DNA of 64,000 nucleotides from Salvelinus alpinus (GCF_045679555.1 NC_092091.1:84387657-84451656); one strand, 5' to 3'; positions 46,623 through 57,657 are shown, counted from the stretch's first letter. Notes: generated by a model not told the origin, from the letters alone. Program-made: numbers and translations.

Positions 46623-46901
46623 CTGAGCAGATCACTGTGAGTCCAGGACGGGGATAATACATTCTCCCACACTCCCTCAGTGAAGACTCAGACCCATAAC
46701 AGTAAACAGCATTCCCTCTAGTGGTGTATCCAGGTGGTACTGAAACAGTGGATCCACAACCCAGCTGTCTACACACTACTGAAGCTACATTCCTCTGGTT
46801 CCAGTCTGAAGCTCCCACAATCCTCCACTCTCCCTGGTCGTACCGCTCCACTCCACCAGCACAGCGACTGCCTCCTCCCACCAGCCTCACATCATCAGGC
46901 T
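46623..46901 (-). CDS. SRCR gene 2, third SRCR domain
   Basis: Minus strand, acceptor TTTTCTCAG, donor GTAATA, phase 1 to 1, 93 codons. Encodes EPDDVRLVGGGSRCAGGVER, then GEWRIVGASDWNQRNVASVV, CRQLGCGSTVS and ends LTVICSG. It has six cysteines. The position that is Cys in the other two domains (near WRIV) is Gly, so it looks group A-like while the others are group B. It would be extracellular; SRCR domains bind protein or microbial ligands. Its tail has been partly duplicated at 46271-46304. Confidence 0.9.
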
Positions 46902-47026
46902 CTGAGAAAAGAAAAGAGAGAGACAGTAATCTTACTATTTTCTCACTAAAACACACCTATATTGTCTCTCATATTCTTCACTCCAGGTGAGAAACAATGT
47001 TGATTGAGTGACAAACTGTTTCTTAC

Positions 47027-47332
47027 CTGAGCAGGTGAGTCCAACAGCATTACCAGGTAGGCAGGTGTTGTGTTTTCTGTCTGAGGTGTCACAGTCCAGG
47101 AGAAGGGACTCTTTGCCTTTACACTGGAACTCTTTATCCCAGGTCTGACCCTCACCTCCTCCATAGAGCCCCCCCTGTAGAGCTGCAGGAGCCCCACAGC
47201 CAAGCTCCCCACAGACTACCTCTGCATCCTGCCGGTCAAAGTCAGCTTCACACACTGAGGCCCAGGACTGATTGGACTTCACCTCCACTCTCCCAGAGCA
47301 GAGACCAGCTCCATCCACAAGCCGCACAGACT
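47027..47332 (-). CDS. SRCR gene 2, second SRCR domain
   Basis: Minus strand, acceptor TTTTTCTCCAG, donor GTAAGA, phase 1 to 1, 102 codons. Reads ESVRLVDGAGLCSGRVEVKS, then SWASVCEADFDRQDAEVVCG, ELGCGAPAALQGG, FQCKGKESLLLDCDTSDRKH and VGLTCSG. Eight cysteines in the group B spacing. Complete, no disruption. It is best conserved to the CD163/DMBT1-type consensus. Confidence 0.93.
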
Positions 47333-47760
47333 CTGGAGAAAAAGAGTTGGTTGAACATTCAATCAGTTTTGTTGATGACACTGTCAAGGACTAAACACAA
47401 ATATGTTGGATAAAAGATTGTAGTTTGCTATGTTTGATACTGTAAGAGGTAGAAATGGGTTCTTAGTCACTCAGGATCGGGTTGGGAATAATGCAGGCAG
47501 GAGACAGGAATAAGTTCACTTCACTTTATAGAAAATAAACAGCTGGACATCCATCAGGCAGCTTCACTTCAGTACCATCTGAACTACAATGATCTGCCCA
47601 TGAACATCTCCCATAAACCAATATGACAAACACAAATATAATGTTTAAATACATCTGACATCTCTCCCTCTATTTAAATGAAATTGAAACACATAAAACA
47701 TGATACATGGTAATATTGTATAATGTATAAATAAATCTCTCAATATGACCAGTCTCTTAC
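47333..47760 (-). other. SRCR gene 2 intron between SRCR1 and SRCR2
   Basis: About 430 bp, GT-AG, no recognised element. Confidence 0.7.
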
Positions 47761-48081
47761 CTGAACAGGTCACATGACGATAATATTCACCAATACAGAC
47801 ACCACGTCCTCCTACGATGATGATGACGACACACTGTTCAATAGAAGACTCATTTCCATAGCAACTACCATACAGTGTGACTCCTCTTCTTCCATCTTCA
47901 ACCAGAGGTCCTCTAGATTCAGCTACAGGGTTCCCACAGTCCAGCTCTCTACACACAACCTTAGTCTCTCTCATCATGCTCCACCAACTAGAACATAGAC
48001 CTGACCACTCTCCTCTGGAGAAGACTTCCACTGTCCCAGAACAGGAAGTGGTCCCATCCACCAGTCTGACTGAGAGTTCAG
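47761..48081 (-). CDS. SRCR gene 2, first SRCR domain
   Basis: Minus strand, acceptor GCTGTTTACAG, donor GTAAGA, phase 1 to 1, 107 codons. Reads AELSVRLVDGTTSCSGTVEV, then FSRGEWSGLCSSWWSMMRET, KVVCRELDCGNPV and YYRHVTCSG. Eight cysteines (group B). The EQCVVIIIVGGRGVC segment is unusually hydrophobic. Exon 1 (50641-50731) joins it in phase, completing GCT from G plus CT. Together the seven coding exons total 1323 bp, i.e. 440 residues plus stop. Confidence 0.92.
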
Positions 48082-48349
48082 CTGTAAACAGCAGAGAGGA
48101 AAACACAGTGGTGAGGACAGATGATGACAGTGATTCTGTTATTCTAACAGCAGTAATGCTTTGTGGTTGACAAGTATTAGTAGTTCCATAAAACACTACT
48201 TGTTATTGGGTTTTAGAATGGTTTGTATGGATACATGAATTTCTCCATGTGGGATAATAAAGTTGACTAATATTGAACTGCTATAATCACTGTAGATTTA
48301 TACTCTACCTACCTGGTGGACTGACGCTTTGAGCCTGGAGATCTGAGGA

Positions 48350-49553
48350 GAAAGAGAGAGACAGAGGAGAAAAAGAGAGACAGAGACAGAGAGACAGAGA
48401 GAAACAGAGGAGAAAGGGAGGAGTCAGAGGAAGAGAGATACAGAGGAGAAAGGGAGGAGTCAGAGGAAGAGAGATACAAATGAGAAAGGGAGGAGTCAGA
48501 GGAAGAGAGAGACAAAGGAGAAAGGGAAGAGTCAGAGGAAGAGAGAGATAGAGGAGAAAGGGAGGAGTCAGAGGAAGAGAGAGACAGAGGAGAAAGGGAG
48601 GAGTCAGAGGAAGAGAGAGACAGAGGAGAAAGGGAGGAGTCAGAGGAAGAGAGAGACAGAGGAGAAAGGGAGGAGTCAGAGGAAGAGAGAGACAGAGGAG
48701 AAAGGGAGGAGTCAGAGGAAGAGAGAGACAGAGGAGAAAGGGAGGAGTCAGAGGAAGAGAGAGACAGAGGAGAACGGGAGGAGTCAGAGGAAGAGAGAGA
48801 AAGAGGAGAAAGGGAGGATTCAGAGGAAGAGAGAGACAGAGGAGAAAGGGAGGAGTCAGAGAAAGAGAGAGACAGAGGAGAAAGGGAGGAGTCAGAGGAA
48901 GTGAGAGACAGAGGAGAAAGGGAGGAGTCAGAGGAAGAGAGAGACAGAGGAGAAAGGGAGGAGTCAGACAAAGAGAGAGACAGAGGAGAAAGGGAGGAGT
49001 CAGAGGAAGAGAGAGACAGAGAAGTCAGAGGAAGAGAGAGACAGAGGAGAAAGGGAGGAGTCAGAGGAAGAGAGAGACAGAGGAGAAAGGGAGGAGTCAG
49101 AGGAAGAGAGAGACAGAGGAGAAAGGGAGGAGTCAGAGGAAGAGAGAAAGACAGAGGAGAAAGGGAGGAGTCAGAGGAAGAGAGAGAGAGGAGAAAGGGA
49201 GGAGTCAGAGGAAGAGAGAGACAGAGGAGAAAGGGAGGAGTCAGAGGAAGAGAGAGACAGAGGAGAAAGGGAGGAGTCAGAGGAAGAAAGAGACAGAGGA
49301 GAAAGGGAGGAGTCAGAGGAAGAGAGAGACAGAGGAGAAAGGGAGGAGTCAGAGGAAGAGAGAAACAAAGGAGAAAGGGAGGAGTCAGAGGAAGAGAGAG
49401 ACAGAGGAGAAAGGGAGGAGTCAGAGGAAGAGAGAGACAGAGGAGAAAGGGAGGAGTCAGAGGAAGAGAGAGACAGAGGAGAAAGGGAGGAGTCAGAGGA
49501 AGAGAGAGACAGAGGAGAAAGGGAGGAGTCAGAGGAAGAGAGAGACAGAGGTT
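48350..49553. repeat. GA-rich 36-bp minisatellite, about 33 copies (SRCR gene 2 intron 1)
   Basis: Same unit as 160-652 (core GGAGAAAGGGAGGAGTCAGA), three times longer. It starts about 270 bp from the SRCR1 acceptor. ORFs on both strands are artefacts. Confidence 0.95.
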
Positions 49554-49639
49554 AAATGAACATCAACATGACCTTTCATGATGTGAATGGGAAGATAGGC
49601 TTATTGATGGTATTGTGCAACAACACCCATGTGTACATA

Positions 49640-49702
49640 CACTATATATACAAAAGTATGTGGACACCCCTTCAAATTAGTGGATTCTATTTCAGCCACA
49701 CC
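49640..49702 (+). mobile_element. Tc1-like terminal fragment (copy B)
   Basis: Same fragment as 739-800. Confidence 0.7.
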
Positions 49703-49764
49703 AACAACCACGTGTACACACACTCTCTCGTATACCCTTTCTCTCCCCTACCTTCCCTTTCTCT

Positions 49765-50201
49765 CTACCTTAGCCTCTCTCCCCTCCCCTCCTCTCTCCT
49801 CTCCACTTCTCTCTCCTCTACCCTCCTCTCTCCCCTCCCCTACTCTCTCCTCTCCACTTCTCTCTCCTCTACCCTCCTCTCTCCCCTACCCTACTCTCTC
49901 CAATACACTTATCTCTCTCCTCTACCTTCCTCTCTCCTCTCCACTTCTCTCTCCCCTATCCTCCATTCTCCCCTCCCTTTCTCTCTCCTCTTCCCTTTCT
50001 CTCTCCCCTACCCTCCTCTCTCCCCTACCCTACTCTCTCCAATACACTTATCTCTCTCCTCTACCCTCCTCTCTCCCCCACCCTCCTCTCCCCTCTCCAC
50101 TTCTCTCTCCTCTACCCTCCTCTCTCCTCCTCTCTCCCTACCCTCCTCTCTCTCTCTCCTCCTCCTCAAATCTCTCTCCCCACCCCTTCTCTCTCTTCTC
50201 A

Positions 50202-50233
<32 letters not shown>

Positions 50234-50240
50234 CGTGACA
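49765..50240. repeat. CT-rich polypyrimidine array (SRCR gene 2 intron 1)
   Basis: Counterpart of 835-2985, about 470 bp, ending in a (CT)n run and TTCGTGACATA. Confidence 0.93.
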
Positions 50241-50640
50241 TACAGTGTTGGACCTGTTGATCTTGACTCAGCTCATAGACCTCTATCATCTACACCCCTC
50301 CCTTCTCCTACTCTAACATAACACCAATATAATATATACTCTCATTCATTTACATAGAGACAGATACAATCAATCATTGACACACTGAATATACAACAGT
50401 CAGATGCATGACACCATCACAACTTAACTGACATTAGTGGCTGTCCCCAGATGGACAGTTAGGCTACAGTAAAGTACATTTACAGGTGATCACATCATTG
50501 TACTGCTTTGAGACACATTTTTACTGTCTGCTTCCAGTTGTATGTTATTTTACTAGCCCTGCAAATGGTAATATATCTTACAATATCAAAACATATCTCA
50601 GTAACTGTCACAAGTGTCTATCAACGTAACAGCCTCCTAC

Positions 50641-50731
50641 CTGTGCTCCAGAACAGGATGGTCAGTACCACTGCAGGTATCATATCTGTCTCTAACTGGG
50701 GCTCCGCTGAGCGAAACAAGTCTACTGTCAT
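50641..50731 (-). CDS. SRCR gene 2, exon 1 (signal peptide)
   Basis: Minus strand, ATG at 50731-50729, donor GTAGGA after CACAG, phase 1. It encodes MTVDLFRSAEPQLETD then MIPAVVLTILFWST. The leader core starts at Met17. Spliced over a 2.56 kb intron full of GA/CT arrays to the SRCR1 exon, it starts a continuous 440-codon frame, so the first ATG is plausible. It differs from gene 1 exon 1 at three residues (C7R, V9A, V20A). Confidence 0.82.
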
Positions 50732-51216
50732 GAAGAGTCGACTGAAGTGTGGAAAATACTGCTAGGCTTTATGACTTCTATCTCATTACGTCCTAACTTC
50801 AATGATGTGAGATAAACTTCTTAGCAACTTATCTTGGATCAGTGGTTGAACACACTACAGCAAACTGATATGTTAAAAAAACTCCACAGGAAACTGCTGA
50901 CAGAGCAGCAACGTTTCACATAGTGTGCCCTATAATATCGCCTCTAACTTTCTACTGCTTGAGTTCACCTCTTATAGAATATTGGCTTAATGTTCCAGCA
51001 CCTCAATATAAACAGTACCAGCACCCAAAATGAGTACTGATGAGGTCTCATGTTAGAGCAGGAAAAGGGGGGATGTGGTGTAGAAGCTAGAGGTCTGTTA
51101 CCCAAGTCAAGTCAACAGGCCTGATACTATATGTCAGGGTCAGGCTGGGCTGGGACAAGAGAGGAACAGGTTACTGGTTATGATGACATCACTGGTGAGA
51201 AGTCAGTGAATAAAAG
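50732..51216. other. SRCR gene 2 5' flank
   Basis: Conserved with 3479-3970; probable promoter side of SRCR gene 2. No clear core element found. Confidence 0.45.
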
Positions 51217-51490
51217 ATGAAGGGGAGAGGAAGGAGGAGAGGAGAGGGAGGAGAGGGGGAGAAAAGAGGAGAGAGAAGAGGAGGATGGGAGAATGGGAGA
51301 GGAGAGGGAGGAGAGGTGGAGAAAAGAGGAGAGAGAGAAGAGGAGGATGGGAGAAAGGGGAGAGGAGAGGAGAGGAGAGGAGAGGAGAGGAGAGGAGAGG
51401 AGAGGAGAGGAGAGGAGAGGAGAGGAGAGGAGAGGAGAGGAGAGGAAAGGAGAGGAGAGGAGAGGAGAGGAGGATGGGAGAAAGGGAGAG
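51217..51490. repeat. GA-rich purine tract with pure (AGAGG)n
   Basis: The first part is irregular as in copy A. From about 51357 to 51472 it is an almost perfect 5-bp repeat of about 23 units. Confidence 0.94.
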
Positions 51491-51494
51491 GAGG

Positions 51495-52010
51495 TACTGT
51501 TTGTCTCCCACCGTCCCACTCAGAGGACTCTACCTTCTGTTATCAAGTGGGCATTTCCACCATATTTAGTGTACCAGTCATTTCAGTGAAGGGAACAAGT
51601 GCACACTTTAGGAGAAAGGAGAGATAATTGGTGCAATGCTTCTTTCTAGTCTACAGTCCTGCGTCTGTGACACCAGATTATCACCTAGTGGCCATAAGAG
51701 GAACTGTCCTGTCAGTGTGTTTTTACTGCTGGCTCTAAACAACACATGACCTGCAAACAGGATATGATTCATGTGTGAGTACTAAACGCATATGAATATA
51801 GTATATTATAGTATATTTATTATATATGTGGGTCTGATATGTAAACACTCTTCATGTTTGCTGTTTTATCACTAAGAAGAACATTGGGCACTATGTTACC
51901 AAACACATGTGAAACCTCATGATATGAGTGATAAGAAGTGTTTAAAAAGGTGAGTTCTGAACCCTGTAGACTACTGCACTACTTCTGAAGAAGACCAGAG
52001 TCATTTCAGA
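51495..52010 (+). promoter_or_regulatory. Putative promoter of the signal-peptide exon (copy B)
   Basis: Near-identical to 4856-5373, including TTTAAAAA about 65 bp before the ATG. Confidence 0.45.
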
Positions 52011-52121
52011 ATGAAGACTGCTATAGTTCTGACGCTGTTGCTGTTCTGTCTGTCTGGGGCCTGGACTCAGGGAGAGAGTGGAGGGGTGACTAGTAGTTCT
52101 GTCTGTCTGTCTGGGGCCTGA
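52011..52121 (+). CDS. Possible first exon of a secreted peptide (copy B)
   Basis: ATG at 52011 opens MKTAIVLTLLLFCLSGAWTQ and continues [16 protein letters not shown], then TGA at 52119-52121, where the second repeat unit has CTGAACTC instead of CTGGACTC. As in copy A, the exon end is tandemly amplified (to 52392). If a donor in the first unit (GGAGGG before GTGACT) is used the exon could still be functional. No further exon found. Not recognised. Confidence 0.42.
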   Translation: MKTAIVLTLLLFCLSGAWTQGESGGVTSSSVCLSGA

Positions 52122-52392
52122 ACTCAGGGAGAGAGTGGAGGGGTGACTAGTAGTTCTGTCTGTCTGTCTGTCTGGGGCCTGGACTCAGGGAGAGAGTGGA
52201 GGGGTGACTAGTAGTTCTGTCTGTCTGTCTGTCTGGGGCCTGGACTCAGGGAGAGAGTGGAGGGGTGACTAGTAGTTCTGTCTGTCTGTCTGTCTGGGGC
52301 CTGGACTCAGGGAGAGAGTGGAGGGGTGACTAGTAGTTTTGTCTTTCTGTCTGGGGCATGGACTCAGGAAGAGAGTGGAGGGGTGACTAGTA
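52070..52392. repeat. About 56-60 bp repeat of the signal-peptide exon end, about 6 copies
   Basis: Units GGGGCCTGGACTCAGGGAGA then GAGTGGAGGGGTGACTAGTA then GTTCTGTC(TGTC)n. The TGTC tract inside each unit varies from two to four, showing how the long TCTG run below could start. A further isolated unit lies at 52593-52633. Confidence 0.88.
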
Positions 52393-52592
<200 letters not shown>

Positions 52593-52633
52593 TCCTGGAC
52601 TCAGGGAGAGAGTGGAGGGGTGACTAGTAGTTC

Positions 52634-53445
52634 AAATCAAATCAAATGTATTTTGTAAGCCCTTCTTACATCAGCTGATATCTCAAAGTGCTTATCAGAA
52701 ACCCAGCCTAAAACCCCAAACAGCAAGTAATGCAGGTGTAGAAGCACGGTGGCTAGGAAAAACTCCCTAGAATAGCCAGAACCTAGGAAGAAACATAGAG
52801 AGGAACCAGGCTATGAGGGGTGTCTAGTCCTCTTCTGGCTGTGCCGGGTGGAGATAATAACAGAACATGGCCAAGATGTTCAAATGTTCATAGATGACCA
52901 GCAGGGTCAAATAATATTAATCACAGTGGATGTCGAGGGTGCAACAGGTCAGCACCTCATGAGAAAATGTCAGTTGGCTTTTCGTAGCCGATCATTCAGA
53001 GTTTCTCTACCACTCCTGCTGTCTCTAGAGAGTTGAAAACAGCAGGTCTGGGACAGGTAGCACGTCCGGTGAACAGGTCAGGGTTCCATAGCCGCAGGCA
53101 GAACAGTTGAAACTGGAGCAGCAGCACGGCCAGGTGGACTGGGGACAGCAAGGAGTCATCAGACCAGGTAGTCCTGAGGCATGGTCCTAGGGCTCAGGTC
53201 CTCCAAGAGAGAGAAAAAAAGAGAGAAAGAAAGAGAGAATTAGACAGAGCATACTTAAATTCACACAGGACACCGGATAAGACAGCAAAAATACTCCAGA
53301 TATAACAGACTGAACCTAGCCCCTCGACACATAAACTACTGCAGCATAAATACTGGAGGCTGAGACAGGAGCGGTCGGGAGACACTGTGGCCCCATCCGA
53401 CGATACCCCCGTACAGGGCAAAACAGGCAGGATATAACTGCCAAT
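52634..53445. mobile_element. Abundant salmonid interspersed repeat, about 0.8 kb
   Basis: It starts with CAAATCAAATCAAATGTATT then TTGTAAGCCCTTCTTACATC and contains AGCACGGTGGCTAGGAAAAA, GAGGAACCAGGCTATGAGGG and GAACAGGTCAGGGTTCCATA. It runs to about 53445. This is a LINE-like salmonid repeat (RSg-1-like in my memory, name uncertain). A reverse-oriented end of the same family lies at 60150-60333. No coding capacity seen. Confidence 0.75.
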
Positions 53446-53500
53446 GTTCTGTCTGTCTGTCTGCAAGCCAGCCAGCCAGCCAGACAGCCAGCCATCTGCA
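53446..53500. repeat. Short (TCTG)n and (GCCA)n tracts
   Basis: GTCTGTCTGTCTGC then AAGCCAGCCAGCCAGCCAGA. Confidence 0.85.
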
Positions 53501-53502
53501 GT

Positions 53503-54076
53503 ATATACACTAAATCACCAAAAGTATGTGGACACCTGCTGTTCAAACATCTCATTCCAAAATCATGGGCATTAATATGGAGTTGGTCCCCCCGTTGCTG
53601 CTATAACAGCCTCCACTCTTCTGGGAAGGTTTTCCACTAGATGTTGAAACATTGCTGCAGGGACTTGCTTCCATTCAGCCACAAGAGCATTAGTGAGGTC
53701 GGGCACTGATGTTAGGTGATTAGGCCTGGCTCGCAGTCGGCGTTCCAATTCATCCCAAAGGCGTTCGACGTTGTTGAGGTCAGGGCTTTTTGAAGTTCTT
53801 CCACACCAATCTCAACTAACCATTCATGTATGGAACTCGCTTTATTGCACGGGGCATTGTCATGCTGAAACAGGAAAGGGCTTTCCTCAAACTGTTCCCA
53901 CAAGGTTAGAAGCACAGATTCCTCTAGAATGTCATTGTATGCTGTAGCATTAAGATTTCCCTTCACTGGAACTAAGGGGCCCAAACCATGAAAAACAGCC
54001 CCAGACCATTATTCCTCCTCCACCAAACTTTACAGTTGGCATGATGCATTGGGACAGGTAGCATTCTCATGGCATC
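53503..54076 (-). mobile_element. Tc1-like transposon, 3' part with broken transposase
   Basis: Minus strand. The 3' terminal repeat is at 53503-53535 (CACTAAATCACCAAAAGTAT). The C-terminal transposase region at 53712-53984 reads [20 protein letters not shown] then FQHDNAPCNKASSIHEWLVE. The second catalytic Asp (QHDNAP) is present, but the frame is lost after VGVEELQKA-type sequence, before the Glu box. It is cut at 54076, where minisatellite sequence begins. Confidence 0.85.
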
Positions 54077-54299
54077 CTACTGGACACACATGGGTTAATG
54101 ATACATAGACAACATCGGTCTGATCTTATAAAGACCTTTGGACAGGAACATTAGATAATCAGTTATAGACACCAGTAGGAGTGTGCATGTCACCACCAAT
54201 AGAATCTATGCCCCAATATCTGAGCCAATAAGAGAATGGACACTAAGCAAGACAACACGATTCATAAAGTGGAGTGACGATGTTAAGTAAGGATCAGAC
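54077..54299. other. Remnant 58-bp unit and duplicated junction
   Basis: One unit of the 57/58-bp array (TACTGGACACACATGGGTTA), then sequence matching 10961-11094. Confidence 0.75.
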
Positions 54300-54715
54300 T
54301 GTATAGACTATATTACATGTATTTAGTGTATTATTGGGGCGGCAGGGTAGCCTAGTGGTTAGAATGTTATGTAAGGATCAGACTGTATAGGCTATATTAC
54401 ATGTATTTAGTGTATTATTGGGGCGGCAGGGTAGCCTAGTGGTTAGAATGTTATGTAAGGATCAGACTGTATAGACTATATTACATGTATTTAGTGTATT
54501 ATCGGGGCGGCAGGGAAGTGGTTAGAATGTTATGTAAGGTTCAGACTGTATAGGCTATATTACATGTATTTAGTGTATTATTGGGGCAGCAGGGTAGTGG
54601 TTAGAATGTTATGTAAGGATCAGACTGTATAGACTATATTACATGTATTTAGTGTATTATCGGGGCGGCAGGGTAGTGGTTAGAATGTTATGTAAGGATC
54701 AGACTGTATAAAAGC
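54300..54715. repeat. 79/84-bp SINE-head macrosatellite, about 5 copies
   Basis: Same units as 11095-15055; two keep the A-box TAGCCTAGTGG. Confidence 0.93.
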
Positions 54716-55124
54716 CAAGTACTAAGAATGAAGAGTCAGTTCTTCCATGGAATTGCCCGGCTTAGAGGTCCCTAAACAAAGGAACGCAACACTTATTTGT
54801 CATCACTCATCTATATCATGTTGAAATCATTTGCGTGAGAGTGGGGAGATGAGGTTGCATGTCATGTTAAAACTAACAGCTCAAAAACCACATGGAATCT
54901 GGGAATAATGTGTACATCACTGGTTAGAGGACAACTTGTAGAAAACAGCTAGCTACATTTTGATTCAAGTGGGTCACCAATGCTGTAAGTGTAACACAGC
55001 TCTTTTTTTGTTAGTCACTTTTTGTTACATCACATAAATAGTACTGGATTAATAGCCTGGATTTTTCCCCTGAGGTTAATATCCATATCATGCTGAAATC
55101 AATAGAACAGGGGGCAAACGTTTA
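54716..55124. other. 3' flank of the ZNF fragment, copy B
   Basis: Matches 15056-15105 then 15726-16088; the intervening 620 bp is missing. No gene. Confidence 0.7.
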
Positions 55125-55385
55125 GTGTTCTACATTGTGACATTATTAAAATACTCCTACTACAATGTTAAAACATTCTACATTGTGACATCATTAAAAT
55201 ACTCCTACTGCAATGTTAAAACATTCTACATTGTGACATCATTAAAATACTCCTACTACAATGTTAAAACATTCTACATTGTGACATCATTAAAATACTC
55301 CTACTGCAATGTTAAAACATTCTACATTGTGACATTATTAAAATACTCCTACTACAATGTGAAAACATTCTACATTGTGACATAA
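55125..55385. repeat. 48-bp ZNF 3'-flank repeat, about 5.5 copies
   Basis: Same unit and place as at 16089-16350. Confidence 0.92.
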
Positions 55386-55415
55386 TTTCATTGATATCAT
55401 GAAACAACTCCTTCA

Positions 55416-56072
<657 letters not shown>

Positions 56073-56279
56073 TTATATTTGTTTAACACTTGTTTGGTTA
56101 CTACATGATTCCATATGTGTTATTTCATAGTTTCAATGTCTCCACTATTATTCTACAATGTAGACAATAGTTAAAACTGATCCTAGATCTGTACAATGTA
56201 GACAATAGTTAAAATAAAGAAAAAACATTGAATTTGTAGGTGTGTCCAAACAATTGACCGGTACTGTATATGCATTGTG

Positions 56280-56670
56280 GAGGTGAACTGGTCCTAGATC
56301 TGTGCAAAGGCATAACATCTACAGCAGGAACAACTGTCTGTGTTAGAGAACATATAAAACGAACTGGTCCTAGATCTGTACAAAGGCATAACATCTACAG
56401 CAGGAACAACTGTCTGTGTTAGAGAACATATAAAACGAACTGGTCCTAGATCTGTACAAAGGCATAACATCTACAGCAGGAACAACTGTCTGTGTTAGAG
56501 AACATATAAAACGAACTGATCCTAGATCTGTACAAAGGCATAACATCTACAGCAGGAACAACTGTCTGTGTTAGAGAACATATAAAACGAACTGATCCTA
56601 GATCTGTACAAAGGCATAACATCTACAGCAGGAACAACTGTTTGTGTAGGAGAACATATAAAACGAACTG
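56280..56670. repeat. 76-bp minisatellite, about 5-6 copies
   Basis: Unit AACTGATCCTAGATCTGTAC, AAAGGCATAACATCTACAGC, AGGAACAACTGTCTGTGTTA, GAGAACATATAAAACG. The paralogous site near 26340-26500 has about two. Confidence 0.92.
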
Positions 56671-56739
56671 ATCACAACAAGTGTAGCTTTAATTTGGTAT
56701 ATTGAATGTGTGAATTTCATGAAAGTTTAATTTTTACAG

Positions 56740-56830
56740 TCATTTATTTGAATTTGGCGCTCTGCATTTACACTGGATGTTGGCCAGGTGGGACGCTACC
56801 GTCCCACATATCCCAGAGAGGTTTTAAGTA
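56740..56830 (+). mobile_element. End of a salmonid interspersed repeat
   Basis: GTGGGACGCTACCGTCCCAC is a small palindrome within a repeat end that resembles the element at 58665-60090 (shared GGCGCTCTGCA/GGGCGCCAAATGCA-type sequence). It lies just before the exon at 56875. Confidence 0.45.
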
Positions 56831-56874
56831 ATAACTTCATTACATGTACTTATTGTGCATTCACTGTCTTACAG

Positions 56875-57165
56875 AAAACAAAGAAGGATCCCTATTGTGT
56901 GCAGATTTTGCATGAAGAACCAGGAAAACATATCTATACATCTCAGCAGAGTGTGCATGAAGACAGAATCAAAACAAAAGATTGATCAGGAAGTTCGTAA
57001 TTCCCGCGATTCCATGATAGAGCATCTTTGGCACGGCAGGATCATTGACTACAGAATACTCAGCTGTATTGTGACACAACAGGACGCACTCCAACCTCTG
57101 ATTAAGAATCGTGAACAAATGGGTCATTTTGTTACGAACAAGCCAGAAGACAAACAAATAACTGG
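56875..57165 (+). CDS. Crypton-like/C2HC-finger gene, exon a
   Basis: Acceptor CACTGTCTTACAG, donor GTAAGC, phase 2 in and 2 out. Encodes KQRRIPIVCRFCMKNQENIS, then IHLSRVCMKTESKQKIDQEV and HFVTNKPEDKQITG. CRFC, then His and HLSRVC, form a C-x2-C...H-x3-C zinc-knuckle-like motif. Its downstream R/K-rich segment resembles a family of fish proteins, thought to be Crypton-derived, with RHL.RVCMK followed by an integrase-like domain. Family assignment is from memory of those motifs. At least one upstream exon must exist, but the region before it is repeat sequence. Confidence 0.55.
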
Positions 57166-57300
57166 GTAAGCTACTATTTTGCACTGATAAAATAATATAT
57201 GTGCAAGTTACATGCTATTGGAGCTCATTTGAACTGTTGTCCAATTATGTTTGATTGTAAAATGATATAAATGTTTTTGTTAATCTGCATGATATTTCAG

Positions 57301-57402
57301 CCAAGTGGAAGTGGCTCAAGTGTTGGCACCAACTACAGATGAAAATATAGATGAAGAATCAGACGTCATCATGGAGGATGACCAGTCGGCGTTGTACCAA
57401 CC
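57301..57402 (+). CDS. Crypton-like gene, exon b
   Basis: Acceptor GATATTTCAG, donor GTAAGT, phase 2 to 2, 34 codons: GQVEVAQVLAPTTDENIDEE then SDVIMEDDQSALYQP. An acidic linker. The phase agreement with both neighbours is the main support. Confidence 0.6.
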
Positions 57403-57512
57403 GTAAGTAAATACAAATAGAAATCATCTCATTAACAAGTACTACGTAGAAGTATAGAAGCAAACATGGATGTATTTTATTTATTCTAATCTGCATACTA
57501 AATATTTTTCAG

Positions 57513-57657
57513 ACCATTGAACCAGTCATGGGACACCAAACTGAGAAAGGGGATGCAAAGCAGTGGTTTATACCAAAAGCCTCTGGATTGTGATCTTCTG
57601 GCTGGATTTGGGAAATATCTCCGCGACGACAACAACATTCCCAATTTCAAACAGGAG
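57513..57657 (+). CDS. Crypton-like gene, exon c
   Basis: Acceptor ATATTTTTCAG, donor GTATGT, enters phase 2 and ends phase 0: PPLNQSWDTKLRKGMQSSGL, YQKPLDCDLLAGFGKYLRDD, NNIPNFKQE. GLY.K...D..LL.GF.KYL....N.KQE resembles the SAM-like start of the tyrosine-recombinase-like region in that fish family. The catalytic region is not found downstream. A weak further exon could start at 58261 (after TTGTATTTTCTAG, phase 0) and stop within about 35 codons, but this is speculative. The gene may be truncated. Confidence 0.58.

Noticed and set aside
48309-49581. Long ORFs on both strands (SSDSSLSPLSL and RGRERQRRKGGV repeats)
   Set aside because: Frame-neutral 36-bp GA array in an intron; both strands open at once.
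53316-53555. Small minus-strand ORFs around 53.2-53.5 kb
   Set aside because: They lie in an interspersed repeat and a short GCCA/TCTG tract.
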